Below are positions 1-5,546 of a stretch of DNA of 8,920 bases, one piece after another; positions within the stretch are counted from its first letter, which is position 1; each line of letters begins with the position of its first letter. The DNA is taken from the NCBI GenBank assembly GCA_005239945.1, contig SBAY01000122.1, positions 1 through 8,920 of the forward strand, given 5' to 3'. The notes beneath the pieces are model-generated. The model was given only the letters and a program-made list of their open reading frames with translations, had not been told where the DNA came from and ran no database searches. The DNA is from Nitrospira sp. (GTDB lineage: Bacteria > UBA9089 > CG2-30-40-21 > SBAY01). Made by a program: the position numbers and the translations under genes.

Positions 1-105
1 AAAATTGAAATATGTTGTTTCCTCTACCAATTTCCACTATATTTCTATTTATTTCTACTGTATTTCTACTTTACTCATCAATCGAATAGGGACAGAGCAT
101 TAGTG
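1..105. other. Non-coding flank with short T-rich repeats
   Basis: No gene is visible here. Three copies of ATTTCTAYT occur about ten bases apart (41-49, 51-59, 62-70). A motif AATAGGGACAG at 85-95 recurs with one change at 3401-3411 in another gap. Nothing resembles a promoter or terminator for cobS, whose 3' end lies just to the right. Confidence 0.4.
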
Positions 106-188
106 CCTATCCGAAAAATCAACGGATGCCTCAAGTTGTTAAGGGGAAATGCCCCGAACAAGGTCGGGCTTCCGACTTTTCGGATAGG
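106..188. repeat. 83-bp imperfect palindrome just downstream of cobS
   Basis: The outer arms CCTATCCGAAAA (106-117) and TTTTCGGATAGG (177-188) are exact 12-base complements. After a small bulge a second stem pairs 123-130 with 167-174 at seven of eight positions. Short hairpins nest inside: GGGG/CCCC at 143-146 and 152-155, and CCCGA/TCGGG at 153-157 and 164-168. The element ends three bases from the cobS stop codon, but no U-run follows on the cobS transcript, so it is not a standard terminator. No target-site duplication flanks it. It reads best as a dispersed intergenic palindrome or structured-RNA repeat. Confidence 0.7.
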
Positions 189-191
189 TTC

Positions 192-959
192 TTAACCAGT
201 TACTAAAAAAATTACCATAATTAACAAAAGGACTAACACCTCGGTTATTTCACATAATGCCCCTAATATATCCCCTGTTATGCCACCAATCCTTTTCTTG
301 ATAATCCTTAAAAGGTATAAATTGGCTAAATAGACGATTAAGATTAAGATGATTCCTTTATAAGATAATTGTCCAAAACTAAAAAGCACCCAGCCAATCA
401 ACACGGTAATTATGGTAGCAAAGCCAAATTCCTTGAGCCCAACATAATCGGTAAATGGTTTTCCTAATCCCTCAGTTTCTTTGGCATAATCAGAAGAAGA
501 AGCCGCCATGACCATGACCCATCTCCCTAATACAGGCATAAGGATTAAGGCAATATTTTTTGTTTCGACAGGCATTTCATGAAGAAGGGAAAATTTTAGT
601 ATTAACAGTGAAAATATGCCTATGACGCCTATTGCCCCTATATGACTATCAGACATTATCTCTAAAATCTCTTCCTTTGTTTTACCTGCCGCAAATCCAT
701 CAATGGTATCTGAAAAGCCATCTAAGTGCAATCCTTTGGTAATAAAGATTAAACTCATAATGATAAAACTATCAACTACCAGAGATGGTAAAAACAGGCT
801 CAAAGCCGTATTGACCAACACCAGACAACAACCTATGAACATACCTATCACAGGAAAGCAAATCATAGAATTAGCTAAATCCTCTTTGGTTAATTCAAAC
901 CTTTTTGAACTGACAGTAAATCTTGTCAGAAACTGCAAGGCAACTATAAAATCCTTCAT
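192..959 (-). CDS. cobS: Adenosylcobinamide-GDP ribazoletransferase (cobalamin synthase)
   Basis: CobS is the inner-membrane enzyme that joins adenosylcobinamide-GDP to alpha-ribazole (or its phosphate) in the nucleotide-loop assembly step of cobalamin synthesis. At 255 residues it has the normal family length. The N-terminus MKDFIVALQFLTRFTV is typical. The acidic signature DGFSDTIDG lies at residues 80-88, followed by MSDSHIGAIG at 102-111, MPVLGRW at 141-147, and the C-terminal GGITGDILGA at 225-234. The Asp-rich motifs presumably bind the metal and nucleotide. Several hydrophobic segments fit a polytopic membrane protein. The ATG at 957-959 is preceded by AAGGGGGAT about ten bases upstream. 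No other cobalamin-assembly gene (cobU, cobT, cobC) is in the window. A 322-bp gap carrying a mobile element separates it from the gene upstream, so it probably has its own promoter, although none could be identified. Confidence 0.95.
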   Translation of the reverse strand: MKDFIVALQFLTRFTVSSKRFELTKEDLANSMICFPVIGMFIGCCLVLVNTALSLFLPSLVVDSFIIMSLIFITKGLHLDGFSDTIDGFAAGKTKEEILEIMSDSHIGAIGVIGIFSLLILKFSLLHEMPVETKNIALILMPVLGRWVMVMAASSSDYAKETEGLGKPFTDYVGLKEFGFATIITVLIGWVLFSFGQLSYKGIILILIVYLANLYLLRIIKKRIGGITGDILGALCEITEVLVLLLIMVIFLVTG

Positions 960-985
960 TTTTAATTATCCCCCTTTTTTTCAAG

Positions 986-993
986 AAATAATC
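986..993. repeat. Left target-site duplication of the 994-1189 element
   Basis: AAATAATC directly precedes the left terminal inverted repeat and is repeated exactly at 1190-1197, directly after the right one. Eight bases is the duplication length known for IS66-family insertions. Confidence 0.8.
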
Positions 994-1020
994 GTAATCG
1001 GTCAGTGAACGGTAGGGAAA
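994..1020 (+). repeat. Left terminal inverted repeat of the IS66-type element
   Basis: This 27-base arm begins GTAATCGGTCAGTGAACGG and ends TAGGGAAA. It is complementary to 1163-1189 except at one position, close to the outer end (base 1001 against 1182). Confidence 0.85.
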
Positions 1021-1035
1021 AGAGATGTAACCAGA

Positions 1036-1057
1036 ACCCCAAAGGGGTGAAATTATT
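1036..1057 (+). repeat. Hairpin module 1 inside the element (plus strand)
   Basis: A five-base-pair stem ACCCC/GGGGT encloses the loop AAA and is followed by GAAATTATT. It shares its layout with two modules on the opposite strand (1069-1090 and 1111-1132), with stem changes that preserve pairing. Confidence 0.7.
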
Positions 1058-1068
1058 GTAGTAAACCC

Positions 1069-1090
1069 AATAATGCCACCCTTTCAGGGT
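1069..1090 (-). repeat. Hairpin module 2 inside the element (minus strand)
   Basis: Read on the minus strand, the stem ACCCT/AGGGT encloses GAA and is followed by GGCATTATT. It has the same layout as the modules at 1036-1057 and 1111-1132. Its fifth stem pair is T-A where the others have C-G. Confidence 0.7.
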
Positions 1091-1110
1091 TTAATGGTAA
1101 TTATTCAATG

Positions 1111-1132
1111 AATAATATCATCCCTTCGGGAT
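1111..1132 (-). repeat. Hairpin module 3 inside the element (minus strand)
   Basis: Read on the minus strand, the stem ATCCC/GGGAT encloses GAA and is followed by GATATTATT. Its second stem pair is T-A where the other two modules have C-G. An adjacent palindrome ATTATTC/GAATAAT (1100-1116) partly overlaps its 3' part. Confidence 0.7.
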
Positions 1133-1162
1133 TAATGTAAATCATTGAAGGCAGAAAACAGG

Positions 1163-1189
1163 TTTCCCTACCGTTCACTGAACGATTAC
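1163..1189 (-). repeat. Right terminal inverted repeat of the IS66-type element
   Basis: This is the inward-facing complement of 994-1020 with one mismatch. It ends in CGATTAC, directly against the second AAATAATC. Confidence 0.85.
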
Positions 1190-1197
1190 AAATAATC
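1190..1197. repeat. Right target-site duplication of the 994-1189 element
   Basis: This is an exact copy of AAATAATC at 986-993, directly outside the right inverted repeat. Confidence 0.8.
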
Positions 1198-1281
1198 GGT
1201 GATTAGTAACCGGTGAGCAGGTGCAATAATACTGATTACCTGATTAGCACTTACCCGATAACATCTTCACCCGATTACCAA
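1198..1281. repeat. Degenerate GATTA-type tract between the element and the lipoprotein gene
   Basis: GATTA recurs at 1201, 1234, 1242 and 1273. It is mixed with near-copies such as CACTTACCCGATAAC and CTTCACCCGATTACC. The tract runs up to the stop codon of the solute-binding protein gene. No gene or terminator is seen in it. Confidence 0.45.
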
Positions 1282-2856
1282 TTACTTTATTTCAACAGAA
1301 GTCCCTTTATCCGCATTGCAAATAGGATAGGACACATAACCATTGACCCATGGTTGGTGAAGGCTAAATTCCTTTTGATGCCAGAGGAATATCCAGGGGC
1401 ATTCGTGGTGGATTTTACCTTCAATCTGTTGGTATAATTTTATTCTCTCGACTGAATTTGTAGTCTGCTGAGTTTGTTCGATTAATTTATCGACCTCCTC
1501 ATTTTTATAAAAGGCACGATTTCCACCACTACCAAAGTTTTTCGAATGAAAAAGTGGGGTTAAGAAATTCTCTGCATCTGGATAATCGGCAATCCAGGCA
1601 AGATAAAAACTCTCGGTTTTACCTTGATTAATCATCTCTTTTAGGGTAGTCCATTCCAATTGGACAATTTCTGCCTGAATACCTATCTCTTTTAATTGAG
1701 CCTGTAATATCTCCGTAATTTCTAAGACCTCACGGCTATTTTTCTGATATATTTTCATTGCCAAACCATCTGGAAATCCGGCTTTAGTTAATAATTCCTT
1801 TGCTTTTCGAGGATTGTATTCGTAGGGTTTAATCCTGGTTGAATAACCTTCTATTCCGGGGGGGATGGGACCATGAGAAGATATACCTCTATTTTTAAGC
1901 ACGGTATTTAAAATTATTTCTTTATTAACGGCATAATTTAACGCTTGTCTTACTTCTATTTTATCAAACGGTGGCTTTTGGCAATTTAGTCCTAAATAAT
2001 AGACATTCATCCCCGCCTGACTGACTATATATTTTTGCCATTTTGGGTTATTAATTATACGCTCGAATTCAGATGAAGGAATGCTAATGGCATCTAAATT
2101 TCCCGCCTCAAATTCTGCCCAGGCTGTTAATTCCTCCGGGATGATGCGGTATTCTAATCTCTTTACCTTTGGCTTCGAATCGAAATAATCAGTATTTGCT
2201 ACCAGAACTATTCTTTCATCATGTTGCCATTGGTCTAATTTAAAGGGACCTGTGCCTATGACATGTCTTGAAAAATCTTCACCCCACTTTTCTACCTCCT
2301 CTTTGGGAACGACATATCCCGTTGGCATGGCTAAAAAGCCCAAAAAGGGAGCAAATGGCTCTTCAAGTGTTATTTGCAGGGTATATTTATCCTTGATGAC
2401 TAATCCTGAACAATCAGCCGTTTTACCGCTCATAAAATCCTTTGCCCCCGCTATCCTGTCAAATACCCAGGTGCGAGGAGATTTTGTGCGGGGGTTTAAA
2501 ACCCGTTCGATAGAATATTTGAAATCTAATGCCTCTACATTCCTTCCATTAGTGAATTGGACACCCTGTTTTAGATAAAAGGTATATACCTTTCCATTCT
2601 TAGATATGTCCCAATTTTGGGCAATATCTGGCACTATTTTCATTTCCTCGCCATATTTTACCAAACCATTGAATAATTTAGAAGTCAGCATCCCGCCAGA
2701 GACATCAACAACTAAAGCCGGGTCCAAAGTCGTTACATCCGCAGATAATCGACTGCGAAATGTATCCATTAATTTCTTTGAGAAGTAATTCTGACTACAT
2801 CCGGCTAAAAGAATAACGCTCAAACCATAAACAATCATTAAGTTTTTATCAATCAT
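1282..2856 (-). CDS. ABC transporter solute-binding lipoprotein, family 5 (OppA/DppA type)
   Basis: This is an extracytoplasmic substrate-binding protein of the SBP_bac_5 family, which feeds peptides, nickel or other small ligands to an ABC importer. At 524 residues it is full length. The start MIDKNLMIVYGLSVILLAGCSQ carries a lipobox (LLAGC) with the lipidated Cys at residue 20, so the mature protein should be membrane-anchored. Family landmarks include LSADVTTLDPA near residues 37-47, LFNGLVKYG, the SKNGKVYTFYLKQGVQF stretch, GTGPFKLDQW, VRQALNYAVNKE and a PDAENFLTPLF segment typical of the C-terminal lobe. The ATG at 2854-2856 is served by AAGGAAG (2864-2870), seven bases upstream. No permease or ATPase gene lies in the window, so it is an orphan here and the ligand cannot be told. 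It follows the TIGR00725-type gene by 49 bp, which is occupied by a heptamer repeat, so the two may be co-transcribed. Confidence 0.92.
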   Translation of the reverse strand: MIDKNLMIVYGLSVILLAGCSQNYFSKKLMDTFRSRLSADVTTLDPALVVDVSGGMLTSKLFNGLVKYGEEMKIVPDIAQNWDISKNGKVYTFYLKQGVQFTNGRNVEALDFKYSIERVLNPRTKSPRTWVFDRIAGAKDFMSGKTADCSGLVIKDKYTLQITLEEPFAPFLGFLAMPTGYVVPKEEVEKWGEDFSRHVIGTGPFKLDQWQHDERIVLVANTDYFDSKPKVKRLEYRIIPEELTAWAEFEAGNLDAISIPSSEFERIINNPKWQKYIVSQAGMNVYYLGLNCQKPPFDKIEVRQALNYAVNKEIILNTVLKNRGISSHGPIPPGIEGYSTRIKPYEYNPRKAKELLTKAGFPDGLAMKIYQKNSREVLEITEILQAQLKEIGIQAEIVQLEWTTLKEMINQGKTESFYLAWIADYPDAENFLTPLFHSKNFGSGGNRAFYKNEEVDKLIEQTQQTTNSVERIKLYQQIEGKIHHECPWIFLWHQKEFSLHQPWVNGYVSYPICNADKGTSVEIK

Positions 2857-2868
2857 ACTTTTTCTTCC

Positions 2869-2920
2869 TTTTAACTTTTAATTTTTAATTTTTAACTTTT
2901 AATTTTTAATTTTTAATTTT
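2869..2920. repeat. Seven-copy TTTTAAY heptamer array running into a gene end
   Basis: The dinucleotide AA recurs exactly every seven bases from 2873 to 2916, giving seven copies of TTTTAA followed by C or T. The variable base runs C,T,T,C,T,T,T, so there is also a 21-base higher-order period. The array fills the 49-bp gap between two genes. It reaches into the 3' end of the TIGR00725-type gene, where it encodes the last residues (Ile-Lys-Asn) and the stop codon. Confidence 0.85.
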
Positions 2921-3373
2921 ACTCATGGCTATCTCCACGGCCTCTTTAGCCGTGTTGGCACAAATAATAGGGGGAATTTCGTGATTATCACAATTAAGTT
3001 TCCATGTCCTGAGTCCTATCAATGGCACACTCAATTTTAAGCAAAAGGCTATTTCCGACAAGGTGCCATAGCTTCCTTCAATAGCAATTACTGCTTGAGA
3101 CGACCGGACAATAATAATATTCCTTGCCTGGTCTAATCCTGTAACAATAGGAATGTCAATGTAAGGATTGGCGTTGGTTTTATCAATGCCGGGTAAAATA
3201 CCTATGGTTAATCCTCCCTCACTCTTTGCCCCGCGAGATGCCTCTTCCATTACCCCACCTAATCCACCACAAATTAATACAGCACCTGCCTTTGCAATTT
3301 CTACCCCTACCTCAAAGGCTAATTTTCTACCTTCTGACGAAGGATGACTCTCACCGATAACCCCAATCTGCAT
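2906..3373 (-). CDS. TIGR00725-type LOG-like Rossmann nucleotide-binding protein
   Basis: This is a small protein of the SLOG/LOG-like superfamily, related to lysine-decarboxylase-like proteins and cytokinin-activating phosphoribohydrolases. The bacterial TIGR00725 subgroup has no settled function, though nucleotide or nucleotide-sugar handling is likely. With the chosen start it has 155 residues, normal for the subgroup. It begins with the strand-turn MQIGVIGES, followed by CGGLGGVMEEASRGA (35-49), DQARN (81-85) and EGSYGTLSEIA (99-109). The last corresponds to the LOG motif PGGxGTxxE, with Gly-Thr and the Glu kept but the leading PGG replaced by Glu-Gly-Ser. The start is ATG at 3371-3373, because AAAGGTGA lies five bases upstream. 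The alternative in-frame GTG at 3380-3382 sits inside that ribosome-binding site. The 3' end is built from the heptamer array. The fold assignment is firm; the substrate is unknown. Confidence 0.85.
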   Translation of the reverse strand: MQIGVIGESHPSSEGRKLAFEVGVEIAKAGAVLICGGLGGVMEEASRGAKSEGGLTIGILPGIDKTNANPYIDIPIVTGLDQARNIIIVRSSQAVIAIEGSYGTLSEIAFCLKLSVPLIGLRTWKLNCDNHEIPPIICANTAKEAVEIAMSKIKN

Positions 3374-3378
3374 TAAAT

Positions 3379-3386
3379 TCACCTTT
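3379..3386 (-). promoter_or_regulatory. Ribosome-binding site fixing the start of the TIGR00725-type gene
   Basis: AAAGGTGA on the minus strand lies five bases before the ATG at 3371-3373. It contains the in-frame GTG at 3380-3382, which makes that upstream GTG an unlikely start. Confidence 0.7.
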
Positions 3387-3445
3387 CGTTATCAAAGTAA
3401 AATAGGGACGGTTTATTTTATTGTTTTTTCCTGTGATTTTTGCAA

Positions 3446-3517
3446 AAATTAGAAATTGGAAATTGGAGAAAGAATTGAATATTTGATATCTAATTTCCAT
3501 TTTCCAATTTCTAATTT
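3446..3517. repeat. AT-rich inverted repeat of AATTTCTAATTTCC type
   Basis: AAATTAGAAATTGGAAA at 3446-3462 is the exact complement of 3501-3517, with a 38-base loop. TAATTTCC is repeated at 3491-3498 and 3512-3519, and AAATTGG also recurs. It sits in the 177-bp gap after the S-component gene. The loop is too long and the stem too AT-rich for a convincing terminator, so it looks like a simple intergenic repeat family. The rest of the gap shows only AATAGGGACGG at 3401-3411, shared with 85-95. Confidence 0.7.
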
Positions 3518-3550
3518 CCAAAATGAATCGTTCCAACTGCTGACTAAATT

Positions 3551-4297
3551 TCAGATAAGGATTGTGCCGATGATGATAATTAGCACTGCTGGTAACATAA
3601 TTGTCCAATTTATTGGTAAGTGAATAACACCAAAAATAGCAAGGTTAATTACCACAAGCCCACCTATACTGCCAATTAAGAGGCATAAAATACCTATGCC
3701 TGTAAATTTTCCTTTTTTGATAAGTTCGTTTTCGGTTAAGATTTCGGTATAAATCAATCCCCACTTTTTTACCCTTGGATAGAGGAGAGTGAGTAAAAAT
3801 GGACCAAGGATGATAGAGACGATAAAATTATTCAGGGTGATGATATTGGCTAAAATGGTCATAGGGAGTAGTTCTAACAAATCCACCCCCCAGGCAATAA
3901 AGACGCCACAGGTAGATGAAGCTAATGCCGCACAACAAAAATAGGTCAGGAATCTTTTAGGGGTTTTGAATACAGGGTCTTGTTTTGAGGTCGATTGCCA
4001 GATTTTATACGGAATATATCCGTAGAGGAAGTTGCCGATAAAGCCAAAGAATGACCCAGGTCCAAATGTTCCAAAGAAATCGCCAATCAAATTGCCAAAA
4101 GCCGCTCCCCAGGCACCAGCCGGACCAAATATAAGTGAAAATACTATGGGTAAAGTAGCCGCAGGCCGTATCTCTGTAAAGCCCGGGATAATGGTAGCAA
4201 TTTTAAAAGGTATAAGCACCACCGCATATACCGCCGCACAGACTGCCGTTAAGACAATCATCCTTGTATTACCCCACATTAAAATCAATTCTTTCAA
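3551..4297 (-). CDS. ECF-type transporter substrate-binding (S) component, QueT-like
   Basis: This is a polytopic inner-membrane protein resembling the small substrate-capturing subunits of energy-coupling-factor vitamin importers. These work with a shared EcfT/EcfA module, which is not in the window. With the TTG start at 4295-4297 it has 248 residues. Hydrophobic segments lie near residues 13-33 and 45-75, then in PGSFFGFIGNFLYGYIPY (80-97), about 115-140, 146-173, 199-223 and 231-248. The central EIRPAATLPIVFSLIFG (42-58) and GAAFGNLIGDFFG (64-76) recall the QueT-type S-component core. The final two segments extend beyond the usual six. The start is chosen because AGGAG (4303-4307) lies five bases upstream; a farther TTG at 4331-4333 and an ATG at 4277-4279 have no comparable site. 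The substrate cannot be read from sequence. Queuosine precursor, riboflavin or a corrinoid are possibilities, the last only because cobS is nearby. Confidence 0.72.
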   Translation of the reverse strand: MKELILMWGNTRMIVLTAVCAAVYAVVLIPFKIATIIPGFTEIRPAATLPIVFSLIFGPAGAWGAAFGNLIGDFFGTFGPGSFFGFIGNFLYGYIPYKIWQSTSKQDPVFKTPKRFLTYFCCAALASSTCGVFIAWGVDLLELLPMTILANIITLNNFIVSIILGPFLLTLLYPRVKKWGLIYTEILTENELIKKGKFTGIGILCLLIGSIGGLVVINLAIFGVIHLPINWTIMLPAVLIIIIGTILI

Positions 4298-4302
4298 ATT
4301 AT

Positions 4303-4307
4303 CTCCT
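4303..4307 (-). promoter_or_regulatory. Ribosome-binding site favouring the TTG start of the S component
   Basis: AGGAG on the minus strand lies five bases before TTG at 4295-4297. It is the only strong ribosome-binding site among the candidate starts (TTG 4333, TTG 4297, ATG 4279). Confidence 0.6.
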
Positions 4308-4361
4308 ATTTTATTAAAATCTGGTAATATCAAAAACTAACCAATAGTAAAACACTTCTTT

Positions 4362-4403
4362 TCTCTGTGTCCTTTGTGGTTTCCTCTGTGCCCTCTGTGG
4401 TTT
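4362..4403. repeat. Tandem 21-bp CTCTGTG repeat, two copies
   Basis: 4362-4382 and 4383-4403 are adjacent 21-base units identical at 18 positions; all three differences are T to C. Each unit itself contains two near-copies of a CTNTGTG core. The array lies in the 129-bp gap between the barrel gene and the S-component gene, and no promoter is evident there. Confidence 0.75.
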
Positions 4404-4426
4404 CTTTTATATTCTATTAACACTAC

Positions 4427-5320
4427 CTAAAATCTTCTTGTCAAAGAAAATCTATGGGCATTGTCCAATTCACCATACGGAATAAAGCCATAGTCAAACT
4501 GGATACTATTAGATTTGAATCCTGCGCCCAGTGTCCAGCCTTTATCTAGATCATTTTGTGAATTGTAACCCAGACGGAAGGCTAAATTCTGGGTATGGAG
4601 GTATTCAACACCGATGTTTGCTCGGGCATCATTGTCTTGTGGTTTAGTCAAATCACCGGCTAATGTCAGTTTATTCTTATTATAAGCCGCACCAAATTTA
4701 TAAGTAAGCGGCAAACTCTCATCTTCCTGGACGAATTTTAATTTCGTACCTAAGTTTTGTAATACCGCTGCAAGTTTAAGCCCTTGTTTTGCCGGCTCAA
4801 GATACAGGATGCCAATATCCAGAGCTATTGCCTTGGCCGATTCTTTTTCTATCTTCTGATGAATGATTTTACCCGTAATCCCTGTATAGAGATTATTATT
4901 AGCAGGAATAGCATAAGCCATACTTAAGGCATAATCATAGGCACCAAAATCACCAAGTGGGTTCTCATCCTTATCCCTGCCTTCCATATCACCCATCCTT
5001 AAATAGGTAATACTAAAGGCATTAACCCCTTTTTGAGTTGGCTGGCAATAGGCTAAAAATTCATATTTTAAGTCATATAGCCATTCGCTGTGCATAAATG
5101 TCCCCTCTTTCCCCCTGATTTGCATCAATCCGGCTGGATTCCAGTAAATGGCATTGACATCATCTGCTACGGCAGAAAATGCCTCACCCATCCCGCAGGG
5201 TCGTGCCCCGACACCTATCTTCAAAAACTGTCCCACACAGGTCCCTGCATTCTCATTCGTTTTTGCCTCTACTGCTACCGCCAATATCATCACTACTATC
5301 ATTAAGATATATTTCTTCAT
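4427..5320 (-). CDS. PorV/PorQ-family outer-membrane beta-barrel protein (UPF0164 type)
   Basis: This belongs to the PorV/PorQ family of outer-membrane barrels. PorV in Bacteroidota shuttles type IX secretion cargo from the translocon to the attachment complex. The 297-residue protein has a signal peptide (about residues 1-19, MKKYILMIVVMILAVAVEA). The family signature follows: FLKIGVGARPCGMGEAF at 32-48, then ADDVNAIYWNPAGL (52-65). The remainder alternates short amphipathic strands and turns, and it ends Arg-Arg-Phe, with the terminal aromatic residue common in outer-membrane barrels. The ATG at 5318-5320 has AAGGAAG about ten bases upstream. The next gene upstream (226 bp away) encodes a large exported protein with a type IX-like sorting tail, which supports a secretion role. 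Family members are also numerous and of unknown job in several candidate phyla, so a PorV-equivalent function is inferred. Confidence 0.88.
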   Translation of the reverse strand: MKKYILMIVVMILAVAVEAKTNENAGTCVGQFLKIGVGARPCGMGEAFSAVADDVNAIYWNPAGLMQIRGKEGTFMHSEWLYDLKYEFLAYCQPTQKGVNAFSITYLRMGDMEGRDKDENPLGDFGAYDYALSMAYAIPANNNLYTGITGKIIHQKIEKESAKAIALDIGILYLEPAKQGLKLAAVLQNLGTKLKFVQEDESLPLTYKFGAAYNKNKLTLAGDLTKPQDNDARANIGVEYLHTQNLAFRLGYNSQNDLDKGWTLGAGFKSNSIQFDYGFIPYGELDNAHRFSLTRRF

Positions 5321-5332
5321 CTTGTATCACTT

Positions 5333-5439
5333 CCTTTTTTAATCCGCAGATTATTACGCAGATTTCACAAATTAAAAAAATAAAAAATCTGGGTAATCTA
5401 CAAAATCTGCGGATTAAATCCTCTACCTAATCTACGAAT
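5333..5439. repeat. Palindromic CGCAGATTA repeat, copy 1
   Basis: This unit of about 107 bases starts CCTTTTTTAATCC and ends TCTACGAAT. It is internally palindromic: AATCCGCAGATT (5341-5352) pairs exactly with AATCTGCGGATT (5404-5415) across an A-rich centre. It is followed at once by a second, closely similar unit (5441-5542). Compared with copy 2 it has a 3-base ATT insertion and several substitutions. The unit overlaps the leader of the barrel gene. Confidence 0.8.
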
Positions 5440-5440
5440 C

Positions 5441-5542
5441 CCTTTTTTAATCCACAGATTACGCAGATTTCACCGATTAAAAAATAAAAAATCTGTGTAA
5501 TCTGCGAAATCTGCGGATTAAATCCTCTATCTAATCTACGAA
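5441..5542. repeat. Palindromic CGCAGATTA repeat, copy 2
   Basis: This is a tandem copy of 5333-5439. The left arm has AATCCACAGATT followed by ACGCAGATTT, and the right arm has AAATCTGTGTAA followed by AATCTGCGGATT (5508-5519). The arms fold on each other over repeated CGCAGATT words. It ends four bases short of the stop codon of the large gene. There is no U-run after the fold in either orientation, so it is not an obvious terminator. Confidence 0.8.
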
Positions 5543-5546
5543 TTCC

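Larger units (their letters stand above)
994..1189. mobile_element. IS66-type non-autonomous element (MITE), 196 bp
   Basis: The ends are 27-base inverted repeats (994-1020 and 1163-1189) that differ at a single position. Both start GTAATCG when read inward, and both contain TGAACGGTAGGGAAA or its complement. The 8-bp direct repeat AAATAATC flanks the element on each side. Terminal repeats beginning GTAA with 8-bp duplications are the known hallmarks of IS66-family insertion sequences. Nothing inside encodes a transposase, so it would need to be mobilised in trans. The interior holds three small hairpin modules, listed separately. Removing the element and one duplication rejoins a GATTA-rich tract, which fits insertion into an existing intergenic repeat region. 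The family assignment rests on the end sequence and duplication length only; the element structure itself is directly visible. Confidence 0.82.

Noticed and set aside
703..1008. Plus-strand open frame of about 101 codons
   Set aside because: It lies mostly antisense to cobS, has no recognisable domain and runs into the MITE end; it is a shadow frame.
1213..1437. Plus-strand open frame of about 74 codons
   Set aside because: It begins in the GATTA tract and continues antisense to the lipoprotein gene, with no family resemblance.
3380..3382. GTG as start of the TIGR00725-type gene
   Set aside because: It sits inside the ribosome-binding site AAAGGTGA; the ATG three codons later is correctly spaced.
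3446..3517. Rho-independent terminator for the S-component gene
   Set aside because: The stem is AT-only for most of its length and the loop is 38 bases, which is not a credible terminator.
3351..3608. Minus-strand open frame of about 85 codons spanning a gap
   Set aside because: It is translated from the AT-rich inverted repeat and overlaps two better-supported genes; its residue make-up is repeat-derived.
4331..4333. TTG as start of the S component
   Set aside because: It has no ribosome-binding site, while a TTG twelve codons later has AGGAG five bases upstream.
5090..5430. Plus-strand open frames antisense to the barrel gene start
   Set aside because: They are composed of antisense signal-peptide and repeat sequence, with no ribosome-binding site or domain.
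5333..5542. CRISPR array
   Set aside because: There are only two units, each itself palindromic and about 100 bases long, with no spacers and no cas genes.
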